DNA of 64,000 nt, from assembly GCF_901000735.1 (NCBI RefSeq), contig NC_081544.1:30064095-30128094 (forward strand), given 5' to 3'. The DNA is from Corylus avellana (Eukaryota > Streptophyta > Magnoliopsida > Fagales > Betulaceae). Positions 12,701 through 24,100 of the stretch are shown one piece after another; the first letter of the stretch is position 1, and every line of letters starts with the position of its first letter. Under the pieces are notes generated by a model, which was not told where the DNA came from, did not search any database, and saw nothing but the letters and a program-made list of their open reading frames with translations. The position numbers and the translations under genes are program-made.

Positions 12701-15700
12701 GGTAATGATCCTCTAACCTTCTTCTGGACCTTAGAATTGGTCTCTTGTTCATTGAAATTTTATTGAAGGATGTATTTCTGTTCTCGGTGAGCAGAATTTT
12801 GATAGTTCTGTAATTAATTATTACCATAAAACCATGATTCACGCTTTCACTTTCTTTTTAAAATGTACGCTGGACTGTTGGTTCTTTTCCAAAAATTGTG
12901 GTAACATGATTATCTGCAAAAGAATTTCATTGGTGTAAAGAAATTTTGTTGGCAGCTCTTAGTTTTTGTGTCCTGTTCCGCATCTTCTTCTTACAAAATT
13001 GTATTTTGAATTATTTTTTGGTAGTTCAATTAATTGTATCTGAACAGTAGTCAACTGAGGCAAAAGTAACTCAATCTGATCATTTATCCCACCCTTTTGT
13101 GTTTCTGAGAAAAATTTCTGCAGCTTTCTTTCAATTGACTTGTTTGTTGGCATTGTTTTGTTATTGCAGGCGCTATCTGTCATACAACTTAACACCTATT
13201 GCTGGAGTTGCAGCTCATATTTCCCGAGATGGCAATCCTGCTGATGTTTATTTAACGAATCCTATGATGTCACCTCTTCCTTTGTCTGGCGCAGTAGATT
13301 TTCCTGTCACTGTTTTTGGATGTTTCCTTGTTTGTCACAATGGCGGTCGTTTCCTTTTTAAGCACCAAGACAAGGAAGCTTTGATAGCAGCACAGCCTGA
13401 TGCTGGAAATCACTTAATTGAAGCCTGGAACAGAGAACTGATGTCATGTGTTCGAGACTCCTACATTGAAATGATACTGGAAATCCAAAAGTTAAGAAGA
13501 GACCCATCGAGTTCTGGAATTGAGTCAAATGCAGGTCGTGCAGTTAGTCTGCCTTTGAAGGCCTATGGAGATCAAATTTATTCCTTTTGGCCAAGGTCTA
13601 GCAAGCATGCTTTGATTGATCAGACTGGAAATGACAGAAATTTAGTTTCAACAGAAGTGCTTAAAGCAGATTGGGAATGTCTAGTTGAGCAGGTAATAAA
13701 GCCTTTTTATGTCCATGTTATCAACCTTCCTGTGTGGCAGCTGTACTCAGGAAATTTAGTCAAGGCTGAAGAGGGGATGTTTCTTTCACAACCAGGGAAT
13801 GGGGTGAGTGGTAATTTGCTTCCAGCTACGGTTTGTGGCTTTGTGAAGGAGCATTACCCAGTATTTTCAGTACCATGGGAGTTGGTGACTGAGATCCAAG
13901 CTGTGGGGGCTACAGTTCGAGAAATTAAACCTAAAATGGTTCGAGACCTTCTAAGGGTTTCTTCAACATCTATTGTTCTTCGATCCGTTGATACATATGT
14001 GGATGTTCTTGAGTATTGCTTGTCTGATATTCAGCTCCCAGGATCATCCAATTTAATTGAAGATGATGCATCACTAAACCCCATTAACTCTAATTCTATT
14101 TATAGAGCATCTAATGTTGTGGATAGTAGTTCTACTTCTGTTTCAGTCCCTCGTGTGGGTAGTTTTCCTGGGTTGTCCACCGAGAGTGCAGCCAGCTCCG
14201 GAGATGCTCTTGAAATGATGACAAGTTTGGGGAAGGCTATATTTGATTTTGGGCGGGTAGTTGTTGAAGATATTGGTCGGAGTGGAGGGCCATTAGTTCA
14301 AAGAAACATCATTGGCAGTAGCAGTAATAGCAGCAGTGGAAATGTGGATCGGAAGCTTCTATCAATAGCTGCTGAGCTCAAAGGTTTACCATGTCCAACT
14401 GCAACGAATCATCTAACAAAGTTGGGGGTTACTGAACTTTGGTACGGAGACAAGGATCAGCAGGAACTAATGAGCCCGTTAGCAGCAAAGTTTATCCATC
14501 CCAAGATATTAGATAGATCAATCTTGGCTGATTTTTTTTCGAATCCTGCTCTTCAGAGATTGTTAAGACTACAGAATTTCTCTCTTCACTTACTGGCTAG
14601 TCATATGAGGCTACTTTTCCATGCTAACTGGGTGAGTCATGTAATGGGTTCAAATATGGCTCCTTGGTTTTCGTGGGAGAAAACATCGAGTTCTGGCGGT
14701 GAAGGTGGCCCTTCCCCTGAATGGATAAGACTCTTTTGGAAAAGTTTCAGATGGCCACTGGAAGACCTCTCTCTCTTTTCTGATTGGCCCATAATTCCTG
14801 CTTTTCTTGGGAGGCCCATCTTATGCCGTGTAAGGGAGCGTCATTTGGTCTTCATTCCACCGCCAGTTACTTCTCCAACCTCAGCAGATAGTGTCTCAGA
14901 AATAGGCGTAACAGGAAGAGATCCAGCTGTATTACCTATGAACCTCACCTCTGAGACTAGAGTAGTTCAATCCTATGTTTCGGCTTTTGAAGCAGCCAGA
15001 ACCAAATACCCTTGGTTGTTGTCACTGTTGAACCACTGTAACATCCCCATTTATGATATAGCTTTCATCGACTGCGCTGTTCCGTGCAGTTTCCTCCCCA
15101 ATTCCAGCCAATCATTAGGGCAAGTTATTGCTTCCAAGCTTGTTGCAGCTAAAAGTGCTGGCTATTTCCCTGAACTTGCTTCTCTTTCAACTTCAGATCG
15201 AGATGAACTTTTTACCCTTTTTGCTAATGATTACTCTTCTAACAGCTCTAATTACACAGTTGAAGAACTTGAAATTTTACGTTCTCTACCTATATATAAA
15301 ACAGTTGTGGGTTCATACACTCGCTTGCACGTAGAAGATCAATGTATGATCTCTTCAAATTCATTCCTTAAACCATATGATGAGCGTTGCCTTTCTTATT
15401 CCACAGATTCAATTGAGTTTTCATTACTTCGAGCCCTTGGGGTCTCTGAATTGCACGACCAACAAATTTTGATAAGGTTTGGATTGCCTGGGTTTGAGGG
15501 AAAACCTCAGTCTGAACAGGAAGATATATTGATATATCTTTACATGAACTGGCTAGATCTTCAGGTTGATTCTTCTTTAGTTGAAGCTTTGAGGGAAACT
15601 AAATTTGTGAGGAATGCTGATGAATTTTCCACGGATCTGTTTAGACCAAAGGATCTCTTTGATCCCACTGATGCTTTATTAACTTCTGTTTTCTCTGGTG

Positions 15701-18700
15701 AGAGAAAAAAGTTTCCAGGAGAAAGGTTCAGTACAGATGGGTGGCTTCGCATTTTGAGGAAAATTGGCCTTCGAACTGCAACAGAAGCAGATGTAATACT
15801 TGAATGTGCCAAAAGAGTAGAGCTTCTTGGAAGTGAATGCATGAAATCAGGGAATTTGGATGTTTTTGAGTTGGACATAACCAACTCTCAGAATGAAGTT
15901 TCTATGGAAATTTGTTCATTAGCCGGATCGGTTGTTGAAGCTATTTTGACAAATTTTGCCGTGCTTTATGGAAACAACTTCTGTAATCTCCTTGGCAGAA
16001 TTGCGTGCATACCTGCTGAACTGGGCTTGCCAAATTTTGGAGGCAAAAAAGGTGGTAAGAGAGTTCTCACTTCATATAGCGAAGCAATTCTGTCCAAGGA
16101 TTGGCCACTGGCTTGGAGTTGTGTGCCCATTATCTCTAAACAAGCTGTTGTTCCTCCGGAGTACTCTTGGGGAGCACTACACCTGAGGAGCCCTCCAGCT
16201 TTTTCTACAGTTCTAAAACATTTGCAGGTCAGATACTCAATTTCCTTCTATATTTTTCCAAGATTACTATTGATGCAAACAATCGTTCTAATACAAAATG
16301 TGCCCCAGGTTATTGGAAGAAATGGTGGTGAGGACACTCTGGCTCACTGGCCAACTGCATCAGGCTTGATGACCATTGATGAAGCTTGTTGTGAGGTTTT
16401 GAAGTATCTGGATAAGGTTTGGGGTTCCCTTTCTTCTTCAGGTAGATTTCTCTTTCATTTTTTTATTTTTTTATTAACATTTTTATTTTTATTTTGTTTA
16501 TTTTTATTTTTAATTATTTTAGTGAAAAACTATGATGGGGTGGCTTCCAATCAAGTTTGATGGGGCGGCTTCCAATCAAGTTTGATGGGGCTTCATCCAT
16601 TTTCACAAATAATAATAGATCTTTGAACAATTTAGACACTTTACACTAGAGGACCTCTTATACAAGAGATGATAAGGCAAACAATATATACTGAATGTGT
16701 CTTTTTATCGAAAGTTTCTTTTTTATTTTCCAACTCATACATGCAGACTATTAACCATTCAACTTGGTCATATAGAGATGTGGAGAATATATCATAAGTC
16801 AGAAATAGCTGAAGTTCAGTTGGTTTGCTCCTTTTCAACAATAATACCCTCAACAAATTCTACATTTCTTATTTATAGTTTGTTTGTTTTTTTGTTTTAA
16901 TGCAGATATAATGGAGTTGCAGAGAGTGGCATTTCTGCCTGCTGCAAATGGAACACGTTTGGTGACTGCAAACTCTCTTTTTGTGCGTCTGACAATTAAC
17001 TTGTCCCCATTTGCATTTGAACTTTCTTCTTTGTATCTTCCTTTTGTAAAGATTCTCAAAGATTTGGGACTTCAAGACGTTCTATCAGTTACTTCTGCAA
17101 AGGATATCCTTTTAAATCTCCAGAAAGCTTGTGGATATCAGCGTTTAAACCCAAATGAACTCCGTGCTGTGATGGAAGTTTTGTATTTTGTATGTGAGAC
17201 TGTTGAGTCTGATGGGTCCATCTGGAAATCAGAAGCAATAGTCCCGGATGATGGCTGCAGACTTGTGCAAGCAAATTCCTGTGTATATATTGATGCTTAT
17301 GGCTCCCGATATGTCAAATGCATTGACACTTCCAGGTTAAGATTTGTTCACCCACATCTTCCGGAGAGAATATGTATAGTCCTGGTTATCAAAAAGCTCT
17401 CTGATGTAGTGATAGAGGTAGCTTGATATTCTGAAAGTCCTTTTCCTGCATTCTTAGTGACTTGTTCTTTTTTTTTTTTTTTTTCTCCCAGATGTGGTGG
17501 ATGTAGGTTTTTCTGCTGATTGGGTAAAATATGCATCTGTTTGCAGGAACTAGATCCTGAGGAGCATCTACAGGCTTTGCAACACATTGGATCGGTTCCA
17601 GTTGGAGCCATCAGAGAGAAGCTTTTCAGCAGATCACTTCAGCTTGCTGTACAAACTGTTGTAAATAGTATGGCTAGTCACATTCCTGCAATCAGTAATC
17701 TAGCTTTGGAGACCGTAAAAGATTCATTAGAATCTGTTGCAGAGAAGTTGCAGTTTGTTAAGTGCCTCCATACTCGTCTTTTGCTTCTTCCAAACTCTGT
17801 AGACATTACACGTGCAGCTAAGGATTCCATTATTCCAGAGTGGGAGGACGGATCACAACATCGAACTCTTTACTTTGTTAGTAGGTCAAATGCCTGTTTT
17901 CTAGTTGCTGAGCCACCGGCCTATATTTCTGTTGTTGATGTTATTGCGATTGTTGTGAGCCAGGTTTTAGGCTCCCCAACCCCGTTACCTATTGGATCTT
18001 TATTTTCCTGTCCTGAAGGCTGTGAGACTGCAATTGTTGATATTTTGAAGCTTTGTACTGACAAGAGAGAACCCACAAGTGGAAGCACTAATGTGATAGG
18101 CAAAGAAATTTTGCCTCAAGATGCCCTACAAGTACAATTTCACCCGTTAAGACCCTTCTATGCGGGAGAAATAGTGGCTTGGCGGTCTCAAAATGGAGAA
18201 AAGCTGAAATATGGTAGAGTTCCAGAGGATGTTAGACCACGTGCAGGCCAAGCACTCTATAGATTCAAAGTAGAAATTTCTCCAGAACTGACTAAGCCAG
18301 TTCTTTCTTCACAAGTTTTCTCTTTTAGGAGCATATCGGCGGGCAATGAGGCTTCCTCGGCAACCTTGCTGGATAGTACTCAGTCAGTAATTGGTAGCAG
18401 GATGCATGTTGAGGTGCCCGAAATTTCTGGTGGTGCCAAAACAAGATCTTCTCAGGTTTGGTCCTCTCTTCATCCATTTATATTATGTATTAAGGTTCTT
18501 CTCTTTTGTCTGTTTCTCCTTCTTTTGGAAAAAAAACTTGTACTGCAATTAAAAGGAAAGAGACTTATATATCCACATAATTCTGCAATATTATCATCCT
18601 GCACCCTGCATGTCTTTTTCATTCTTGCTCAGGACCTCTTGATGCATAGATTTCTATCAGTCATATGGGTGTTAATGTTGACTCCCATTTAGGCGTAATC

Positions 18701-19988
18701 AACCTTACAGATAAATTTTCTTTTTTGGTTCTTGTGGTTTTTTTACCTGTTTTTTATATTTGTTCTATGTATTTTCTCTACCCAATTACCATTCTTGTAT
18801 AGCTTAAATATATTTTAAGCTACTATAACTGTAGCAAAACATTGGGTCTATTTCTGTGGAATAGAACTGTTTCATTTCCACTAGCGAATTTTCAGTGCTG
18901 AAAAAAAAATATTGGTGGAATCATGTTGTGGAAAACTTGAATATAGAAATGAAATAGCACTTTCCTGGCCCATAGAATGCTTCAAATATAAGGTAATATG
19001 CTGCCTTGATGTTAAACTTATGTGGTGAGAAATGATTGTCATAACTCCTGTCCTGGGCCATGGTCATGTTTGATTGAACCCATGGCTACTGGACTTTCTA
19101 GTATTGTTTGATTATTCTGTTATGTCTTATGCATTGGTCAGATGTCATCACACCTTAAACTGAGGGTTTTCTTTGTGGGCAGCTGCAGCCTGGTAAAGAG
19201 CTTCAGTATGGCAGAGTCTCTCCTGCAGAACTTGTGCAGGCCGTTCACGAGATGCTTTCTTCAGCTGGGATCAATATGGATATGGAGCAGCAGTCCCTAC
19301 TGCAAAGAACTATAACCTTGCAAGAACAGTTACAGGAGTCTCGGGCAGCACTCTTGCTTGAGCAGGTTTGTAATTTGCAGTTTAGAATTATATCGTTTCT
19401 CATCCATCAGTTCAAGTCTACATTGGTAAAGGGGCATAAGACATGTATTAACTTTTACAAAATAATGTGCAATTTAAAATTGTCGAGTTCACAGGTTGAT
19501 TAGAATCAGCCCCGTGAACTCGACAATTTTAGGGTCTACTTGGAGGTATGAATCTGGGTTTCCTAAACATGAACTACCCCGGCCTGAATGTTAAGGCACT
19601 TATGAAATGAAACTCAGCATTCCAGTTACTGTGATTAATAAAATTGCAGGCCAATGGTTTTGACTGGTTGAAAGCCAGCATTCTAAGTTACATATCAAGA
19701 AGATTTTTAAATATTGAGGTTGCTGATTGTCAAATCCTATGATTGCTCAAGTCTACTGAAATCTTGTCATGTTATGAAATAAAATTGCAGGAAAAAGCCG
19801 ATGTTGCTGCAAAAGAAGCCGATACAGCAAAGGCAGCATGGCTTTGTCGTGTCTGTTTGAGCACTGAAGTCAACCTAACAATCGTTCCCTGTGGCCATGT
19901 ACTCTGTAGCAGATGCTCTTCTGCCGTAGCCAAGTGTCCCTTTTGCCGGGTCCATGTCACAAAAACCGTGAAAATTTATCGGCCATGA
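739..19988 (+). CDS. Sacsin-like giant protein with C-terminal RING finger (5' partial)
   Basis: Orthologue of Arabidopsis At5g23110 by content and gene order. Exons by GT-AG borders and frame: 739-6731, 7672-9185, 9581-9844, 10400-10620, 11386-11657, 13170-16227, 16309-16441, 16906-17417, 17547-18455, 19183-19365, 19791-19988. They join in frame to 4418 residues; the Arabidopsis protein is about 4.7 thousand, so only the N-terminus is missing. The sacsin repeat is recognisable by GRAFCFLPLP...FELSSNRR, seen near residue 8 and again near residue 1420. A Hsp90-type ATPase module near residues 1031-1220 keeps its N-box (ELVQNAEDAGASE, from base 3904) and G-box (GRFGLGFNCVYHF, about 4120). A third, degenerate copy starts near 9030. 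The C-terminus is a C3HC4 RING (19845-19946) preceded by a glutamine/leucine-rich probable coiled coil (19234-19365). Family knowledge suggests chaperone-like activity plus E3 ubiquitin ligase potential; substrates are unknown. Introns over 300 bases hold the insertions listed separately; 18456-19182 shows nothing notable. Confidence 0.95.
6769..6830 (-). mobile_element. Micro-insertion of a LINE-type tail with 21-bp target duplication
   Basis: Two identical 21-base copies (6769-6789 and 6810-6830) flank a 20-base insert made of a short AT stretch, a T-run and GATAGG. This resembles the T-run plus GATAAGTA end of the LINE tails elsewhere in the window. It sits 38 bases past the donor of the large sacsin exon. 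The flanking duplication indicates target-primed insertion of an almost completely 5'-truncated element. Confidence 0.7.
7443..7478 (-). mobile_element. Possible old poly-T micro-insertion
   Basis: GATGATGTG (7443-7451) and GATGCTGTG (7470-7478) differ at one base and flank a T-run followed by AATGAGTAA. The structure matches the better-preserved micro-insertions in this window. The duplication is short and imperfect, so this is tentative. Confidence 0.35.
10859..10905 (-). mobile_element. Poly-T micro-insertion with 14-bp target duplication
   Basis: TCAAAGGCAGGGTG occurs at 10859-10872 and 10892-10905. Between them lie 19 bases, mostly a T-run. It lies in the sacsin intron 10621-11385 and has the signature of a tiny retro-insertion with its poly-A tail on the minus strand. 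Confidence 0.6.
11663..11870. repeat. Direct duplication of about 70 bp in a sacsin intron
   Basis: About 70 bases starting just inside the intron donor (11663-11733) recur at 11800-11870 with several mismatches; both contain CATTTTCCTTTAATACAACA. The copies are separated by about 65 bases including a T-run. The duplicated part begins a few bases after the splice donor at 11658 but does not duplicate the donor itself. Confidence 0.7.
11871..12308. mobile_element. Fold-back MITE-like element
   Basis: The two ends form an imperfect inverted repeat of about 110 bases. The left arm from about 11892 (CCCTAAACTATGCGTCATTT) matches the reverse complement of the right arm ending near 12295. TTTATATTT occurs just outside both ends (11871-11879 and 12300-12308) and could be a 9-bp target duplication, although it is low-complexity. 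No coding capacity. The arm structure resembles the element at 23.1-23.7 kb. Mutator-type ancestry is an inference from the 9-bp repeat. Confidence 0.6.
12003..12052 (-). mobile_element. Micro LINE-tail insertion nested in the MITE
   Basis: CATCCACAATAAGTGTT is present at 12003-12019 and 12036-12052 (17 bases, identical). The 16 bases between them are a T-run plus GTAAGTAT, close to the GATAAGTA motif at the end of the LINE tails in this window. It lies inside the fold-back element, so it inserted later. Confidence 0.65.
19476..19530. repeat. Short near-perfect hairpin in a sacsin intron
   Basis: AAAATTGTCGAGTTCAC at 19476-19492 is followed, after 21 bases, by its exact reverse complement at 19514-19530. 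The inner bases (GGTTGATT and AATCAGCC) pair as well if one G-U pair is allowed, giving a stem of about 25 base pairs with almost no loop. It lies in the intron 19366-19790. Confidence 0.8.
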
Positions 19989-21144
19989 CAGCCTCTGATG
20001 CTCCGGATGGGGGTGTGTTGTTATATAGATTTTATATTCCTAGATCTAGTGCGAAACTGGAATCTTCTCACTTCATTTAAACCAAAGGGGTTACATTGTA
20101 TGTGTAGTATTTTTGGGGAAAGGGATTAAGGGAAGTTAATTCCCTTTGGAGTATATACAAAGCCTGATGAGGTACTGAGCCTCAATTTGCCTATATTGTT
20201 AGAATCTGTAGGGGTGTTTTGTAGCATCATTTGTTCACTGTGCCCCTTGCACATAGTGTCTTAATTTATTATGTACAGAGAAATTGGAAGTTGATACCTT
20301 CCATCGTATATTATCCAGATTTTTTCCTTTTTTGTTTGTTATTATTTAGAAACTTTAATAGCTTAATTCAGTTTGATTGAAATAATAATAATAAATGTCG
20401 AATGTAAATTTATAAAGAGTACGTAGATGTGTAACAAAAATCACCGTTGAATTCCTAATAGCCGAAAGTTGAGAAGTGATTAGACATTTTCATAGCTTAG
20501 TTTGGTTGAATTGAAACACATTATTATCAAAATTTCACTGACAGTTTTCAACTACTGTTTTGTTTTTTTTTTGGTTAACAACGGTTGTGTTGGAAGATAT
20601 TGGAAAATTTCAATGACACAAGTAACATTTCTTTTTGTGTTAAGAAAGAAAAGTAAAAAAAGGCAGTAAACTAGTAGCTGGATAAATAATGAATGTTACT
20701 GTTATGGTACAAAAGGGATTGACAATATAAATTAAGAGAATATTTTACGTATATTGTTAATAATTTTATACTCACATCCAATAGTCCAAGCCAAAAGGAG
20801 TAACTTTGTCAGTTTTCCCATAAATAAATAAAAAAAAAGAAAAAGAAAAGAAGAATAAGGTAAAGGGATGCAGCCTAAGATCAAAAATCATATGATGGAA
20901 AGTGAAGAGAAATTGACCATAGAAGCAGCAACGATAGTGTGATCATAAATAGACCACGCGTTCCTGTCCCGTGAAAAGAAATCGAAACGACCGCGTATTT
21001 GCTGCTCAGTTCACAGACACATGAATATTTTATGTTATAATAAATAAATAAATAAAACATATCGCAAAAGAAGGCCTATCCACTACGAGCAATATCAACG
21101 CTTGCACCGCCCGCGAGCCGTTGAGAGCGAGAGTAGATAGAAAA
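19989..21144. other. Spacer: sacsin 3' UTR and HCF136 promoter/5' UTR
   Basis: No coding sequence. AATAATAATAATAAAT near 20382-20396 is a plausible far-upstream/poly-A signal for the sacsin transcript. The part next to HCF136 contains a GC-richer stretch with CCACGCGT (about 20954) and a TAAATAAATAAATAAA tract (about 21040), but I cannot assign a TATA box or transcription start with confidence. Confidence 0.55.
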
Positions 21145-24100
21145 ATGGCGAGTCTGCTGCAGCTGAGCGAGTACACGCATCCAGTGATCGTGCTGAAGCC
21201 GTCCTTGACCTCTCTCCTTCCCAGCTCTTCTCGGCCTCGCCAACAAGATTACCGAACTCAGCCTCGCATTTCACCTCCCAAAGCCTCTCTCCAACAATCT
21301 TCTTCTTCTTCTTCTTCTTCCCTGACTCGGAGAGAATTCGCATCCCAAACCGCGGCTATTTCAGTGTCTCTTCTAGCAGCTCCTCCGGCAAGGTCCGAAG
21401 ATGCACTTTCGGAGTGGGAGAGAGTGTACCTCCCCATCGACCCCGGCGTCGTTCTCCTCGACATCGCTTTCGTCCCTGACGACTTGAATCACGGTCTTTA
21501 ATTCTTACTTCGCTTCTTTCATTTTGTTCGTCTATCTTCTTTATAACCCTAGCATAACCATATATCTTGTTGTTATGGTAGGTTTTCTTTTGGGGACTAG
21601 GCAAACCATTATGGAGACAAAAGATGGTGGAAACACTTGGGCTCCACGTTCAATACCCTCGGCCGAGGACGAAGATTTTAACTACAGATTTAATTCCATT
21701 AGCTTCAGAGGAAAGGAGGGATGGATTGTTGGGAAACCTGCAATTCTGTTGTACACTTCAGATGCTGGAGAAAGCTGGGATAGGATACCACTAAGCTCTC
21801 AACTTCCTGGAGATGTGGTAAGCTTGTATTAGACGTTGGCCCATGTCTATTTAAATCATAATTCGCTTTGCTTTACTTGAATTCGTACATAAGCAAGCTG
21901 ACTTACGCTGCCATGAAGTAGGATTTGTTTTCAAAAATGTCATTCTGGGTTTAACTTGTAGCGGCATTGCAATCTCTCTGTTGGCGAGTTGTTGGTATAG
22001 CAAATACAATCTGATTTGATGTTGGTATCTTTGTTTACTTTTAGAAAGTGGGGAGAGAGTGTGTGTCTTGCAGAAAAAAAGAGAGTTTTAGGATTTTCTA
22101 ACTCATGCTTTATTGTTTAATTATGTTACTGCTACTCAATGCAAAGGAAAATCACTAACTGACACTCCCCTCAAGCTGGAGCATAAATATCACACATGCC
22201 CAGCTTGCCTAAAATGCTATAAATGAAACACTGGTTGACACTCTCTTTTGAAAATATGTCTGCTAGCTGGTCACCAGTTTTTCACATAAGAAGTGCAGAT
22301 TAATTGAATATTTATTTTCTTCTTGATAAGGTGACGGTCAATCTTATAACTTCTACAGTCCTGTCATGGTTTTGTGAAATGTTAACTTCTGCCTTATCAT
22401 AACAATATAATTTCAAAGGCTCTGTACCAATGAACTTTAAGTATCGGTAGCATATAGTAGGTGATTCTATTATGATATATGCAGGTATATATAAAGGCAA
22501 CAGGAGAGAAGAGTGCAGAGTTGGTGACCGACGAAGGTGCAATATATGTTACGTCAAATAGGGGCTACAACTGGAGGGCTGCAGTCCAGGAAACTGTTTC
22601 AGCTACTCTTAATAGGTGTGTTTCTGCTATAATATAAGCTACTCTAACTGTATAAACTGTTTTCATTTTGTGGGTTTAGCTAAACTAATGGTTGAGATCT
22701 GTAATAATTATAAGTTAGATGTGAAGATCTGATTCCTTTACAAGATAGGTAATTGTTTTCATTTTCATCTTCTGATCTCTTTGGCACTTGTTTGGCTTAA
22801 CCCCTGCAAAAAAAGAAAAAGAATAAAAAAAGAAAAAGAAAAAGGCTTTTGTTTGGCTTTGCTGCGCAAACTGTTTGACAAGGCAGTCTATTTATTATTA
22901 TTATGATTATTATAGCTTCTGTTTTTGTTCCATTTTTGTGAGGCTCATCAGCAATTCTAAGGGTCCAATATGCTAATATCTTATTGTCCTACTTCTATAT
23001 GCTTGAAAACTCTTCAATATTTTTGTTCTTTTTATGTTTTTTACTTTCTATTATGCTGATGTGTCCTGAATGTTTTTTCTTTTCTTCCTTTCTTTCTTTT
23101 TTTGATATTTCAAAGGCTATGTTACATTTCTCCACCCTAAACTATGAGCTCCATTTTAACTTTGACCAGTTAATCCCCTAAACTATTGGTTTGTTGCAAT
23201 ATTACCGTAATGTCAAAGTTTCTCCAATTTCCTTTATGCTTAATCTTAAAATTTATGTACTTATCTCATGATCACATAAAAAATAAAAGAATGAGAAGCA
23301 GTTTCCACTTGCATGTACTCACCAACAAAACATGAATGAGCTTTAGCTCAAACACTTCCTGTACCACAATAATGGGATGGAAGATGAGGACGTGGCTTCA
23401 AGATTTATTGGATGCATGTGTAACTAACAAAAAAAAAAAAAAAAAATTCTCACAAACAAAAGGTAAATAGACAAACAAATTTTATTCTTTTCTTTTATTT
23501 TTCTATGATTACATGATAAGCATGTTAAAATAATAATAAAAAAAAAATACTACAGAAATTAGGAAAATATTAATGGTGTTGAGGCACTATAATTAATTGC
23601 ATAGTTTAAGGAGATGATTCTTAAAATTTAAAGTCTGAGGGGACATTACAAAATAAACCTATAGTTTAGAATGGGAAAGTGCAATTTTTTTCGTTCTTTC
23701 TTTCTAGCATGTCAGAGATGCAGTTGATAATATATTCCCTTAAAGCTTAGATTTGTTTGTTTTCTTCTTTGTTGCTAGATTAGCTTCATGTTTCAGTCCC
23801 AGAAGTGCAGCATGAATAAATAAGCAGCAACTTTACTTTTATCAGATTAATGAACTTTCTTAACGATATTGTTAAATTATCTCAAGAAACTGTGGCATTT
23901 TGCTGGTCTGCTAGAAAAGTTTATCCACAGAGCCAAGATTCCACCTTGTATATGGAAAATGATTTTAGTTTTGAGAGATAAGATGCTCACATATCTTCAT
24001 TTCCTTTTCAGAACAGTTTCCAGCGGTATTAGTGGTGCAAGCTATTACACAGGAACGTTTAATACTGTAAATCGCTCTCCAGATGGAAGGTATGTTGCTG

